NCBI GenBank assembly: GCA_016195385.1
Contig: JACPZS010000239.1
Coordinates: 1 to 51,074 of the forward strand
Direction of reading: 5' to 3'
Length of the DNA stretch: 51,074 nt
Source: Verrucomicrobiota bacterium
GTDB taxonomy: Bacteria; Verrucomicrobiota; Verrucomicrobiia; Limisphaerales; JACPZS01
This document shows, piece by piece, positions 24,598-33,468 of this stretch (the stretch's first letter is position 1; each line of letters begins with the position of its first letter). Below the pieces are notes generated by a model. It made no database searches and was not told the DNA's origin. It saw nothing but the letters and a program-made list of their open reading frames with translations. The position numbers and the translations under genes are program-made.

Positions 24598-27500
24598 TTA
24601 AAACTTCTTGGAGACTTCAAAGTAAACGAAGCGACCAAGAATGTCGTAAGCTTCCTTGGCCGTGTTGTCTTCGATGCCAGAGGCGACAAACGGCGGGGTT
24701 TCGTCGGTAATGTTGTTCACGCCGAACGCCAGCCTCAAACCCTTGAGCCACTTGTTGGACGGACTGGACTTGCCGAACTCGTAACCGACTTGCATGGAGA
24801 TGGTGAAGTAGTCGGAAACCGGAAACGCATTTCCGCTGACGGTATTGCCATGTTCAGTCAAACCGGCCTGGGGATGGAGGCTGCCAAAATCGGTAACCGC
24901 TGGGAGGTAATTGCCAATTATGCTGTAGCTGAAGTCACGGTAATCCCAATTCAAACCCGTCACGATTCGATATTCGGGAACATACCCTTGCGAAGTGCCA
25001 AAGCCCGAAGTGTAAGTGCCTTCGTACGAGTAAAAGGGCGCTCCGAGGCTGGCGGAGATTTTGTAGTCGAGGATCCAGTTGGCGTTGCCGAACACCGTAA
25101 ATTTACCACAGGTTTCAGTTGGAATGGCGTAGGTGACGCCCAGATCCAGTCCGTGCGTTTTCAAGGAGGCGGCGGCCGTGTTGGTCAGATTCAGCGTGCC
25201 GAAATTATCGACGGTCACCTGGTTTTGCGCCGTGCTGGCCAGGCGTGTTTGATCGGCGAACACGAAGCCCGCCGCCCAGGGCGAAGCCGAACCCAAGGCA
25301 TTCAAGCTGTTGACGGCGGCGTAAGGATCAGAGACGACGATCTTGTCTTGTTTGATGTTGTAGTAATCCAGCGTGAGCGTCAGGCCGGGGATCTGTTTCG
25401 GCGAATAGCTTGTGCCAATCGTCCACTGCGTGGAATCCGAGGAAGGCAGATTGGGATTGGAGCTGGTGTGAGTCTCGATTTGTCCGGGTTGGGTGCCGCC
25501 GGCTCCGTTGGGAAGCGGCACGTTGGGATTGTTGACAAAATTCGGACCGAACAGATTGTAAACCGAAGGCGCGAGAAACGCCTCGGTGTAGTTGGCACGA
25601 ATCGTCCATTGATCATCCACCGGCTTCCAAGTGATGCCAATTTTGGGCACGCCAGAATCGCCACCGGGATTGATCATCTCATAGCGGCCTGAGGCATCCA
25701 ACGTCAGCGCATGGAAAGCAGGGATGTTGTACTGCTCAGAGAAAATAGGCGCGACAACTTCCACGAAACCTGCGCCGCGATCCCGTTTGCCGCCGGGGAA
25801 AGGCGACTCCTGGCTCAAACCCGGAACCAAACCTTGTTGCGTCAGACCGTCGGTCGCCAGGGCGATGGATTCAGATACGTACGATCCACCCACGGCAAAT
25901 TGAAAATCTCCCGCCGGCAATTCAAAAGGCCGTCCACGCACGACGCCATCGAAACTCCACATCTCGGAGACGCCGCTGCGGAACAACGTCGTCTTGAGCG
26001 CGTTGACCGTGGCTGGATTATTCTGGCCGCCAACGCTGAAGATATTGTATTGCGGGACTGGGTTACCGTCTCCGCCGTTCAATCGGCTCAATCCTTGGGC
26101 GGCAAGTGCAGGATCATCGTTCGGTTGAAGCGCCAGGCCGAGTGCAGCGCCGTTGATGGCATTGCGGGTGAAATAGGTTTGGTCCGCGCGGTTGTAAGTG
26201 TAAGCCGCGTCGTAATCGTATTTCGGCGAGATTTCCCCCTTGAACCCGCCGACGAGGTGATAAGTATCCGACTGCGCATCAAAGATGCGGTTGCCCGAAT
26301 CAACGAAGCGTGAACGGACACGCGGTGTCCCGGATCCACCCGGCACACCCAAATCGGTGCCGAAGGGATTGTAAACGTTGTTCGCCGGAACAAAAATGCT
26401 CGAAACAGCCAGGCTTGGCACGGGCGAAGGAGCCAGTTCCCCGCGGGACATATTGTTCGCGAACAGGAATTCGCCATAGACCTGCAGATTCTTGCCGAAC
26501 AGGTCGTGTTCAAAATTGGCGAAGGCATTCCGGCGATCCTGAGTTTGGATTGTATGCGTGCCGAACGAAGTCGTGTTCAGCCCGGGAAAGAGCGGTTCGC
26601 CCTGGCCGATCGCATCGAGTGCCTGACCAAAAGGAGTCGAACCAAGTGTCAGATAGGGAGTGTAGCCTAGCTGTGCCTTCGCTGCGGCGTTGTAGTTCAC
26701 CACAGAGCTCGCACCAGCAAACGGCCCGCCTGTGACGATAGGTGGCGAGGTCACCGCCGCGTTGTAACCGGGCGCGCCGATCGCAAACGGCGAACCAGCC
26801 AGAATGTAGGAAACTCCGCCCGCCTGCACTTTGGCCGGATACGATGGGCTGAAATAAGTTGGGGGGGCAATGTCATGGTTTGCCAGTTCCAGCGTTGATG
26901 CCGAAGCAAATGCTCGATCCTTCGACAACAGAGGATCCATGTAGTAGTAACTCCCGCCCGCTGTAAACGAGGTCCTCTCCGTGGACGCCCCGGCGACAAT
27001 GGAGGCCCGGCGTTCCAGGATGCCGTTGCTGTCCGGCCTGGTCGGAAAACCAACCCGCCCCGAAATTTCCACGCCGTTCCAGTTCTTTTTGGTGATGACG
27101 TTGATTACGCCGCCGATGGCATCCGAGCCGTAGATTGACGAGGCGCCGTCCTTCAAGACTTCAATTTTTTCGATCATCGCCAGGGGGATGGTATTCACAT
27201 CCACCAATTGCCCGGCGCTCAAAGCCGAATTACCCAATCGGCGTCCATTGAGCAGAACCAGTGTGGGCAGGTTCCGGATGGCGACATTGGCTTCGCCGGC
27301 CGGTGAAGCGCCAGCGATGCTGAAGTTGTTGGCCACCTGACCGATGTTGCCCGAGCCGTAGAATTGCGGGCTAATCTTGGCCAACACTTGCAGAACGTCG
27401 CCAGAACCAGCTTGGTGAATGTCTTCGGCGGTAATCGTCTGCACCGGCGAGACAGTGGTGCCCTCCGTCTGGGGAATACTCGAGCCAGTGATAACCACCG

Positions 27501-27633
27501 GCTTCAACGTGGTGGTCGCATTCGTGTCGGCTTGGGCGATGACGTTCGGAGCGGTCATCAACTGACCAGCAACCCCCGCAGTGAGCGTTCCGCAAACAGC
27601 GGACGCGAGCTTCTTCTGTGAATGTTTCCTCAT
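24598..27633 (-). CDS. TonB-dependent outer-membrane receptor
   Basis: A 1011-residue outer-membrane receptor. It has a signal peptide (KKLASAVCGTLTAGVAGQ), a plug domain from about residue 45 (VVITGSSIPQ; LLNGRRLGN; IEKIEVLKDGASSIYGSDAIGGVINVITKK) and a long beta-barrel that ends in Phe (FVYFEVSKKF), the usual outer-membrane targeting residue. A TonB box cannot be named confidently. Repeated asparagine- and glycine-rich loop sequences (NNPNVPLPNGAGG, DYYNIKQDK) fit the extracellular loops of the large class that imports oligosaccharides, metals or siderophores. The start at 27633 was chosen because it begins the signal peptide. The substrate cannot be predicted; no siderophore or glycan utilisation genes adjoin it. 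It is preceded by a palindromic hairpin (27726-27747). Confidence 0.92.
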   Translation of the reverse strand: MRKHSQKKLASAVCGTLTAGVAGQLMTAPNVIAQADTNATTTLKPVVITGSSIPQTEGTTVSPVQTITAEDIHQAGSGDVLQVLAKISPQFYGSGNIGQVANNFSIAGASPAGEANVAIRNLPTLVLLNGRRLGNSALSAGQLVDVNTIPLAMIEKIEVLKDGASSIYGSDAIGGVINVITKKNWNGVEISGRVGFPTRPDSNGILERRASIVAGASTERTSFTAGGSYYYMDPLLSKDRAFASASTLELANHDIAPPTYFSPSYPAKVQAGGVSYILAGSPFAIGAPGYNAAVTSPPIVTGGPFAGASSVVNYNAAAKAQLGYTPYLTLGSTPFGQALDAIGQGEPLFPGLNTTSFGTHTIQTQDRRNAFANFEHDLFGKNLQVYGEFLFANNMSRGELAPSPVPSLAVSSIFVPANNVYNPFGTDLGVPGGSGTPRVRSRFVDSGNRIFDAQSDTYHLVGGFKGEISPKYDYDAAYTYNRADQTYFTRNAINGAALGLALQPNDDPALAAQGLSRLNGGDGNPVPQYNIFSVGGQNNPATVNALKTTLFRSGVSEMWSFDGVVRGRPFELPAGDFQFAVGGSYVSESIALATDGLTQQGLVPGLSQESPFPGGKRDRGAGFVEVVAPIFSEQYNIPAFHALTLDASGRYEMINPGGDSGVPKIGITWKPVDDQWTIRANYTEAFLAPSVYNLFGPNFVNNPNVPLPNGAGGTQPGQIETHTSSNPNLPSSDSTQWTIGTSYSPKQIPGLTLTLDYYNIKQDKIVVSDPYAAVNSLNALGSASPWAAGFVFADQTRLASTAQNQVTVDNFGTLNLTNTAAASLKTHGLDLGVTYAIPTETCGKFTVFGNANWILDYKISASLGAPFYSYEGTYTSGFGTSQGYVPEYRIVTGLNWDYRDFSYSIIGNYLPAVTDFGSLHPQAGLTEHGNTVSGNAFPVSDYFTISMQVGYEFGKSSPSNKWLKGLRLAFGVNNITDETPPFVASGIEDNTAKEAYDILGRFVYFEVSKKF

Positions 27634-27725
27634 AGAGTTTCTCTCTGGTTGATTTTTTTTCGGGCTGATGAATGGGGTTTTAGTCAATCACCAATTTCGT
27701 TGCAAGTGAAAATTGGGCATTCGTG

Positions 27726-27747
27726 GCGCGACGGGGAAACGTCGCGC
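27726..27747. terminator. Perfect 8-bp stem hairpin between DUF486 and TonB-receptor genes
   Basis: GCGCGACG and its exact complement CGTCGCGC are separated by GGGAAA. On the minus strand this follows the hisF/DUF486 operon by about 80 bases, so it may be its terminator. The flanking CTCCCGC and the palindromic shape also recall a dispersed REP-type element. Confidence 0.45.
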
Positions 27748-27829
27748 TCCCGCATTCGCCAACCCAATCGTCACTTATCAACTGCGCCGGTGTGTGAGGC
27801 AAATAGTGTCGCCGCTAAAACGAGCCGCT

Positions 27830-28186
27830 TCAATTCTTCGGCAGAAACGCAAACCCCACCGCTGCGAGGATGCAGACAAACGCGGCCACGTGATTCCATC
27901 GAACTTTTTCGCCGAGGTAGGCTATGGCAAACGCGCTGAAGACACAGAGCGTGATGACCTCCTGGATGATTTTCAACTCGGTTGCGGAATAGGTGCCGTG
28001 TCCCCAGCGATTCGCCGGCACCATCAGCAGATATTCAAAGAATGCAATGCCCCAGCTCGCGATGATGACCAACGGCAGCGGCGCGCTCTTGAATTTCAAA
28101 TGGCCGTACCATGCGAGCGTCATGAAGACATTCGAGCACGTCAGCAAGAGGATGGGCAACCAACGGTTTTGGATCGGTTCATTCAT
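27830..28186 (-). CDS. DMT-superfamily DUF486 membrane protein
   Basis: A 118-residue protein with four predicted helices ([74 protein letters not shown]). It carries the family signature [23 protein letters not shown]486 proteins are small relatives of EamA/drug-metabolite transporters of unknown substrate. The gene overlaps the end of hisF by four bases (ATGA), so the two are translated together, though a link to histidine biosynthesis is not implied by the family. Confidence 0.9.
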   Translation of the reverse strand: MNEPIQNRWLPILLLTCSNVFMTLAWYGHLKFKSAPLPLVIIASWGIAFFEYLLMVPANRWGHGTYSATELKIIQEVITLCVFSAFAIAYLGEKVRWNHVAAFVCILAAVGFAFLPKN

Positions 28187-28956
28187 AACCGCACCGGAAT
28201 GTTTTGCTTCGCGAGAAATTGTTTCACTTGGCTGACAGTATATTCGCCATAATGAAAAATGCTTGCGGCCAGCACGGCGTCGGCCTTTCCTTCGAGCAAC
28301 ACTTCCGCCATGTGCTGCAGCGTGCCTGCGCCGCCACTGGCCACCACCGGGACACCGACGGATTCGCTAATACGGCGGGTGATTGTTAAATCAAAACCCG
28401 CCTTGGTGCCGTCGGCGTCAATGCTGTTGAGGACGATCTCGCCCGCTCCCAAGGTCACGGCGTGACTGGCCCATTCAACGGCCTCCCAATTCGTCGCCTT
28501 GCGGCCGCCTTGCGAAAAAACTTCCCAGCGATCGGGGGCGATGCGTTTGGCATCGATGGAAACGACGATGCACTGGCTGCCGAATTTTTCCGCGCCCGCG
28601 CGGATGAGTTCGGGGTTGGCCAGAGCGGACGAGTTGATGCTGATTTTGTCCGCGCCGGCTTTGAGCATCGTGTGCATGTCATCGACGGTGCGAATGCCGC
28701 CACCGACCGTGAGCGGCATGAAGCAGCAGTCAGCGACCCGCTGGATGACATCGACCATGCTGGCTCGTCCGTGCGCGCTGGCGGTGATGTCGAAGAAGAC
28801 CATTTCATCCGCGCCTTGTTTGTTGTAACGAACGGCGAGTTCGACCGGGTCGCCCACATTGCGGAGGCCGCCTTCCTCGGCTTTGCCGAATTGGACTCCA
28901 CGCGTTACCTGGCCATTGTGGACGTCCAAGCAGGGTATCACGCGTTTGGCGAGCAT
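28183..28956 (-). CDS. hisF: Imidazole glycerol phosphate synthase cyclase subunit HisF
   Basis: A 257-residue TIM-barrel enzyme of histidine biosynthesis. With HisH it converts PRFAR and ammonia to IGP and AICAR. Diagnostic segments are [15 protein letters not shown] (catalytic Asp11), [48 protein letters not shown] (the other catalytic Asp) and [13 protein letters not shown]. The start at 28956 (MLAKRV) is the universal HisF start; an upstream TTG would add two residues. The glutaminase partner hisH and other his genes are not in this window, so it is isolated from the pathway except for its overlap with a DUF486 gene. The tail (AKQNIPVRL) is of normal length. Confidence 0.96.
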   Translation of the reverse strand: MLAKRVIPCLDVHNGQVTRGVQFGKAEEGGLRNVGDPVELAVRYNKQGADEMVFFDITASAHGRASMVDVIQRVADCCFMPLTVGGGIRTVDDMHTMLKAGADKISINSSALANPELIRAGAEKFGSQCIVVSIDAKRIAPDRWEVFSQGGRKATNWEAVEWASHAVTLGAGEIVLNSIDADGTKAGFDLTITRRISESVGVPVVASGGAGTLQHMAEVLLEGKADAVLAASIFHYGEYTVSQVKQFLAKQNIPVRL

Positions 28957-29025
28957 TAACAAGGCGCGCCTATCTTACCGGCGCGGGGGGATTACCAGGG
29001 ACAGACCTGGGGCGAAAGGCCTCCG

Positions 29026-29439
29026 TCACTTTCCCGGGCTGAAGCGGCCGTTGGTGCGTTTAAAATCGCCCTTGGTATAAAGCACAACATCTAACGACTT
29101 GAGCGGGGTTGGAGTGGCAAAGCGATAACCTAGCTTATGTATCGCCGTCAGGATTTCCGGTTTGGTCAACGGCCTCACAGTTGTCACCTTGATTACTGCT
29201 GCCTTGAGGGACATCGGGTTCTTGATTTTCGGCAGCGTCTGGTGCTTGGCAACTTTGACTTGCGGAACTGCAACCATTTTCGCTTTAGCCGCCAGCGTGA
29301 CCTTGGCCGGCGCGGCTGCGACAGCCCCTTCGCCTTGCAAGGCTTCATTGATTTGCGCGAGGCGGTTTTCCAACGCGACCTTTTCGTTCAACAACGACGA
29401 ACGGAGCGCGATATATTGCTTGATTGAATCAATTTTCAT
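29026..29439 (-). CDS. Small protein with coiled coil and HARE-HTH-like C-terminus
   Basis: A 137-residue cytoplasmic protein. Residues 1-35 form a helical coil (LRSSLLNEKVALENRLAQIN). A basic Ala/Lys/Val-rich linker follows. The last 60 residues read PMSLKAAVIKVTTVRPLTKP, EILTAIHKLGYRF and VVLYTKGDF, which looks like the winged helix found in HARE-HTH/HB1-type domains. That domain is thought to contact DNA or chromatin-like substrates. The basic linker and fold suggest a DNA-binding protein. A good site (AGGA) precedes the ATG. The match is by eye and moderate. Confidence 0.6.
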   Translation of the reverse strand: MKIDSIKQYIALRSSLLNEKVALENRLAQINEALQGEGAVAAAPAKVTLAAKAKMVAVPQVKVAKHQTLPKIKNPMSLKAAVIKVTTVRPLTKPEILTAIHKLGYRFATPTPLKSLDVVLYTKGDFKRTNGRFSPGK

Positions 29440-29630
29440 CGCACGAATCCTATGCCTGCCGCACTTCAGAAGACAAGCAATGATTTCTTATAGCTTCGGG
29501 CCAAGATGAAACAAAAGCGCTCCCTCTAGGTTGTCTTCCTCAAAACGGGGAGAAGGGCGACTTGCGCTATGCAAGCCATCTCCTCCCGCTCGAATTTACC
29601 GAGCGACTGTTCGACATGATGATGTTCTAG

Positions 29631-30401
29631 CTACTCACCAGTTTTCGTGTCCGGCACACACCAGAGCAAGCCTGGTTTATTGAACTTCTGCTCACGCTGA
29701 AAAGTTTCGTAACTGATGAAGTGGACCTGTCCGCTGAAGCCGGTGATCACCGCACCTTTCTTGTGCCGATGACCGATGCCTTCGACCTCATTCGGAAATT
29801 GACTGGCATCGAAGCCCCCGTTGGAACCCCATGTGCCACTGAAGTTGCGGATCTCCGGCTCCCACATTGCGTACGCGCCAGGATTGAACGCGCCCAGTTT
29901 GTAGGTGCGCGGTTTAATTTTTTCAAAACCGCAAACCGCGCCGTTCATGATGTAGCTGGAAATGTGTGGCGTGCGCTTCTGCCAGGAAACGACGTTCGTT
30001 TTGTCGAGCGGGCAATTGTAGGTCCGGCGCTCTTTGATGTATGGCCAGAAGCGGCCTTGTTCGACGAACTGGATTTCGTTGGTCTTGAGTTGGTCGGGCG
30101 CGTGTCCGCCCACCGGCATGTAAAGCCAGCCGGGGCCGTAGTCATTTCCCCAGTTCGGCCAGGGCATGTAGTCCGTGTTGTCATCGGCGTACATGTGGAT
30201 GGTGAGGCCAAGTTGTTTGTTGTTATTGACGCAGTAGGTGCGGCTGGCTTTTTCCTTCGCGCCAGCCAGGGCGGGCAAAAGCATCGAGGCGAGCACGGCG
30301 ATGATGGCGATGACGACGAGCAGTTCGATAAGAGTGAAGGCTTTGGTGGTTTCTGGACTCTTAATTAATTTCATCCAGGCGGGCGAAGATATTTTGTTCA
30401 T
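29631..30401 (-). CDS. Type II pseudopilin-like protein with prepilin leader
   Basis: A 256-residue protein with the motif [21 protein letters not shown], the N-methylated hydrophobic helix of prepilins; cleavage is before the Phe. The leader of 22 residues is of usual length for this verrucomicrobial group. After the helix come [27 protein letters not shown] and [20 protein letters not shown], which correspond to the globular domain found in the first such protein near 7.5 kb. Its partner in a fibre or secretion device is not encoded next to it. The flanking 380-base gap contains an inverted repeat. Confidence 0.88.
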   Translation of the reverse strand: MNKISSPAWMKLIKSPETTKAFTLIELLVVIAIIAVLASMLLPALAGAKEKASRTYCVNNNKQLGLTIHMYADDNTDYMPWPNWGNDYGPGWLYMPVGGHAPDQLKTNEIQFVEQGRFWPYIKERRTYNCPLDKTNVVSWQKRTPHISSYIMNGAVCGFEKIKPRTYKLGAFNPGAYAMWEPEIRNFSGTWGSNGGFDASQFPNEVEGIGHRHKKGAVITGFSGQVHFISYETFQREQKFNKPGLLWCVPDTKTGE

Positions 30402-30781
30402 AGGTCAACAAGTTTGAAGATTTCGCGCAGCAGATTGACGGTAAACGCAGCCGGCCGTGGGACGCAGCCCATCTTTAAAACCATCCGACGAAGCGGGTGG
30501 TTGAAATTATGGCGGCTGCTTTTCATCGACTAACGCAGCCTAGCCATTCGGCTGGCCGTTTGAAAGCGAAGAATTTTCCAAGAGTTGAGGCGAAGGGCAA
30601 TTCAACCCGAAAACCGGAGTTAACCGCAAAAGAACGCAGAGAGCACAAAGAAAGCGGGGCTGATTCTGCATAGAACATGGCGGTCAGATTATTCCCCGCC
30701 GAAATCATTACCGGCTGTGCTCTTTGCGCTTATTGTGTTCTTTGTGGCAATTCAATTTCGGAATTCGGGCTCAAACAAGCG
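30402..30781. other. Intergenic stretch holding an imperfect inverted repeat
   Basis: About 380 bases lie between the pseudopilin-like gene and the coiled-coil gene. The main content is the pair of repeat arms described separately (30622-30653 and 30715-30750). No gene or RNA was recognised in the remainder. Confidence 0.5.
30622..30750. repeat. Inverted pair of a dispersed CCGCAAAGAACGCAGAG-type repeat
   Basis: The left arm (30622-30653) reads AACCGCAAAAGAACGCAGAG and then AGCACAAAG. The right arm (30715-30750) is its imperfect reverse complement (CTCTTTGCGCTTATTGTGTT then CTTTGTGG). A related shorter piece occurs at 4350-4369. The arms could pair across about 60 bases. This resembles the dispersed intergenic repeats common in verrucomicrobial and planctomycete genomes. 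Confidence 0.6.
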
Positions 30782-31057
30782 CTACTCTTGCCGGATTTTT
30801 TCCTTCTTCTCTTCGAGTTCGGCTTGGAACGATTTACGGTCGCTCTGCAGTTGCTTTTGGAGTTGTTCCTGCGCGGCAAAGTCGCCCTTGTCGATCGCTT
30901 TGACGATCTCGCCGTTCAGAAAAATTTCCCGGTCGGCTACTTTGGCTTTGTATTCGGATTCCAGTTCGGCCAGACGATTCTTTTGGTCCTTCGTCAATTT
31001 CTTGGAGGGTGCGGTTTTGCTCAACCGTTCCATGGCGAGTTCGTAAGCGGATTTCAT
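30782..31057 (-). CDS. Short coiled-coil protein of unknown function
   Basis: A 91-residue, highly charged protein, predicted as one long helix with coiled-coil heptads throughout (TKDQKNRLAELESEYKAKVA, LQKQLQSDRKSFQAELEEKK). It has no cysteine and no signal peptide. It is the last gene of a four-gene minus-strand run with the TPR protein and two Rieske ferredoxins, so it may act with them, but the spacing (50 bases) does not prove it. I do not recognise a family. Confidence 0.6.
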   Translation of the reverse strand: MKSAYELAMERLSKTAPSKKLTKDQKNRLAELESEYKAKVADREIFLNGEIVKAIDKGDFAAQEQLQKQLQSDRKSFQAELEEKKEKIRQE

Positions 31058-31106
31058 TTTGCGGTTCGGTTGATAATCGTTGCAGTGGTTGGGGCTTTGA
31101 AAACCT

Positions 31107-31412
31107 TCAAATCAAGATTTGCACTTTCCCGTTTTCGACGCGAGCAGGATACGCGCAAAGCGATTTGTCAGGATAATCCAGGCACGCACCGGTCTGCACG
31201 TTGAATTCCCAGCCGTGCAGCGGGCAATACACCCGCTCCTTGTCTGTGAAGCCCTGGCCGAGCGGCGCGCCTTTGTGCGGACAAATTCCATCGATGGCAA
31301 AAAAATCTTCCCCGACTTTGAAGATGGCAAAGTCGCGATTGCCCACGCGCACCGGCAATCCGCGATCCGCCGGCACCTGACTCACATCCGCTACGGTAAA
31401 GTATTCGTTCAT
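31107..31412 (-). CDS. Rieske [2Fe-2S] ferredoxin (NirD-like)
   Basis: A 101-residue stand-alone Rieske domain. The cluster ligands are the CxH of CPHKGAPLG and the CxxH of CPLHGWEF. The entry strand FTVADVSQVPADRGLPV and the end VENGKVQIL match NirD/small-oxygenase-ferredoxin types. It would transfer one electron in the cytoplasm. It follows a second Rieske gene (31452-31796) by about 40 bases on the same strand, so they are probably co-expressed, although no reductase or oxygenase gene adjoins. Not distinguishable as NirD from sequence alone. Confidence 0.9.
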   Translation of the reverse strand: MNEYFTVADVSQVPADRGLPVRVGNRDFAIFKVGEDFFAIDGICPHKGAPLGQGFTDKERVYCPLHGWEFNVQTGACLDYPDKSLCAYPARVENGKVQILI

Positions 31413-31451
31413 GACGCGCGCATGATGAGCAAACGCGGAGGAATTGTCCGC

Positions 31452-31796
31452 TCAGAATTTTTGTTCCTGGCCATTTTGCCCGCCCATACACTCGAGGGCA
31501 ATCTGCACTTCGCCATTTTGAATGCGGGTCGGGTAAATGTTCACGGCTATGGTTGGATTGCTCAAGCACTGGCCGGTTTTCAAATCGAAAGCCCATTCAT
31601 GCAGCGGGCAAATTACACTGCCGTGCTGTAAACACCCGCCGCCGAGCGAACCGCCGGCGTGCGGGCACAAATCATCGAGCGCGTAAAACTGTCCGTCCAG
31701 ATTGTAGAGTGCCAGTTCGCGGCCGCGCACATGAACCGTGCGGCCATGTCCGTGCGGCAAACTCGTGGCTTCGGCGGCGGCGATGAACTCAGCCAT
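31452..31796 (-). CDS. Rieske [2Fe-2S] ferredoxin, second copy
   Basis: A 114-residue Rieske domain protein. Cluster ligands are in CPHAGGSLG and CPLHEWAF. The strand pattern matches the neighbouring ferredoxin, but identity is modest, so the two look like an old duplication or separate acquisitions. The C-terminus has an extra tail (ECMGGQNGQEQKF) with a further Cys. It sits 21 bases downstream of the TPR gene and just upstream of the other Rieske gene. Redox partner is unknown. Confidence 0.9.
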   Translation of the reverse strand: MAEFIAAAEATSLPHGHGRTVHVRGRELALYNLDGQFYALDDLCPHAGGSLGGGCLQHGSVICPLHEWAFDLKTGQCLSNPTIAVNIYPTRIQNGEVQIALECMGGQNGQEQKF

Positions 31797-31817
31797 AAAA
31801 AATTCAAGCGAATGGAG

Positions 31818-32282
31818 TCAATGAGCGGAGGAAGTCCCGCCCGTCGGCGGCTTTTTCTTCCACGGCATGTCGGGAAATTTCTCGGGCACGGCGGCCGGTG
31901 GCGTCGTTGGTCTGGCCAGTTGCAACTCCGGATCGCCCGCCGGCTGCGCTCCGGGCGGGGTCATGTTGCCACGCCATGACGCGATGCGCGCCTGCAAGCC
32001 GTGGTGCTCGGCCGTTTTTTTGTCGCCGCTTTTCATGTAGAACAGCGAGAGATTCGTATGCGCCAGTTGCTCGTTGGGCTGGAGACGCTCGGCTTTGTGG
32101 CCTTCGGCAATCGCCGAGGCATAATCTCCTTTGCGGTAATATGCCATGCCGAGCGAAAGCTGGGCGTCGAAATGATTCGGATCCTCGGCCAGCAGGGCCT
32201 TTAACTTCGCGATCGTCGCATCGAAATCGCCGGTCGTGAAATCAAACATGGCGTCGTCGTATCGCTCCTGCAGCGTTGGCAT
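31818..32282 (-). CDS. TPR-repeat protein
   Basis: A 154-residue protein with about three tetratricopeptide repeats (YDDAMFDFTTGDFDATIAKL, AQLSLGMAYYRKGDYASAIA, AHTNLSLFYMKSGDKKTAEH), then a Pro-rich tail (PEKFPDMPWKKKPP). The start at 32282 (MPTLQERYDD) is used because the frame above it overlaps the divergent HAD gene and lacks the fold. TPRs serve as protein-binding scaffolds. It leads the Rieske operon, so it may assemble or deliver those ferredoxins; that is an inference. Confidence 0.82.
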   Translation of the reverse strand: MPTLQERYDDAMFDFTTGDFDATIAKLKALLAEDPNHFDAQLSLGMAYYRKGDYASAIAEGHKAERLQPNEQLAHTNLSLFYMKSGDKKTAEHHGLQARIASWRGNMTPPGAQPAGDPELQLARPTTPPAAVPEKFPDMPWKKKPPTGGTSSAH

Positions 32283-32367
32283 AATCTTTTTGACAAGCGC
32301 CGGTATCGCATGATTGATGGGCGCGCGCAAGCGGGATGCGTGCGCGCGGCCCGCAGCCGGAAACCCG

Positions 32368-33150
32368 ATGACACCACTCATCAAGATTCTTTCGACCGAT
32401 TTTGACGGCACACTGCATAGCGAGCACGAAGATCCACCCGTGCCGGTTCATTTGCAGAAACTGATCGCCCGGCTACAGGCACGCGGCGTGAAATGGGTGA
32501 TTAACACCGGCCGCGACTTATCCGCCTTGATGGAAGGCATCGCCCGCGCGGAACTTTCCATCCTGCCGGACTATGTCGTCGTTGTGGAACGCGAGATTTA
32601 TCGGCATCACGAATCCCGCTTTATTGCTGACGAAGATTGGAATGGCCGTTGCACGAAGGAGCACGCCACGCTCTTCGCTTCGATTCGCGCGGATTTGCCA
32701 GGCTTGATCGACTGGGTCGAGAAACGCTTCATCGCCACCGTCTATTCCGACCCGTATTCGCCGTTCTGCCTGATCGCCGGCCACAATCACGATGCCGACG
32801 CGATTCTGGCGCACCTCGAAACGTACAGCCAGGGCGTGCCCAATCTCACCGTGGTGCGCAACGATGTTTACGCCCGCTTCAGCCACCGCGCCTACAACAA
32901 GGGTACCGCGCTGGCGGAGATCTCGCGGCAACTCGACGTCGGTCCGGAACACATCCTTGCTGCGGGCGATCACTTCAATGATTTGCCGATGCTATCGCGA
33001 GAACATGCCCACCGCCTCGTTGCGCCGGCGAACGCGGTGCCTGCCGTCAAGGAAGTCGTGAGAAAACTCGGTGGTTTTGTCAGCGATCTGCCGTGGGGCC
33101 ACGGCGTGGCGCGCGGATTAGAAAGCCTCCTCGCCGGAGAGTCAGATTGA
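32368..33150 (+). CDS. HAD-superfamily hydrolase (Cof/sucrose-phosphatase-like)
   Basis: A 260-residue HAD phosphatase. Motif I is LSTDFDGTLHSEH (nucleophile Asp), motif II is VINTGRDLS, motif III is the Lys of AYNKGTALAEIS, and motif IV is AAGDHFNDLPML. The cap inserted after motif II puts it in the Cof/type II group that acts on phosphorylated small molecules. The start at 32368 (MTPLIKIL) begins the fold; the longer frame would reach back into the divergent TPR gene's region. Substrate unknown. Confidence 0.88.
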   Translation: MTPLIKILSTDFDGTLHSEHEDPPVPVHLQKLIARLQARGVKWVINTGRDLSALMEGIARAELSILPDYVVVVEREIYRHHESRFIADEDWNGRCTKEHATLFASIRADLPGLIDWVEKRFIATVYSDPYSPFCLIAGHNHDADAILAHLETYSQGVPNLTVVRNDVYARFSHRAYNKGTALAEISRQLDVGPEHILAAGDHFNDLPMLSREHAHRLVAPANAVPAVKEVVRKLGGFVSDLPWGHGVARGLESLLAGESD

Positions 33151-33221
33151 TACCGCTTTTTTCAGCGCGCGGATTTTTCTTCGGTGAAGGGCAATGAAAG
33201 TTTAATCATGGCAAATTCTAA

Positions 33222-33464
33222 TCAAGGATTGCGCGGCGGTTTGTCATTGAGCGCCAGTGCAGATTCTTCGGCGTGCTGACGTTCCTTCTCCGCCACAAGC
33301 TGGCGCAATTCCTCTGCCGAACGAATGACCTTCCGTCCAGCCTTTTCCTCGGCTTTGGTGATCTCGTCCAGCTTCGCAAAATACGCATCCGGGTCGGCGG
33401 CAAACTCCCGCGACAACTCATCTTTGATCCGCCAGACCTCTTCGAGAATCGGATTCGCTTTCAT
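33222..33464 (-). CDS. Antitoxin-like partner of the PIN toxin
   Basis: An 80-residue charged helical protein (MKANPILEEVWRIKDELSRE, with KAGRKVIRSAEELRQLV) lying four bases after the PIN toxin gene. The pattern LEEVWRIKDELSREF followed by an Arg-rich helix is typical of small antitoxin proteins found next to PIN-domain genes. The ATG at 33464 has GGAGAA upstream and is preferred to a TTG eight codons earlier. The toxin-first gene order is unusual. It should bind the toxin's active site; DNA binding is not obvious. Confidence 0.65.
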   Translation of the reverse strand: MKANPILEEVWRIKDELSREFAADPDAYFAKLDEITKAEEKAGRKVIRSAEELRQLVAEKERQHAEESALALNDKPPRNP

Positions 33465-33468
33465 GGAT

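Noticed and set aside
27634-27829. Cobalamin riboswitch upstream of the TonB receptor
   Set aside because: The 196-base gap contains a simple 8-bp stem hairpin but no B12 box, so the receptor cannot be tied to cobalamin.
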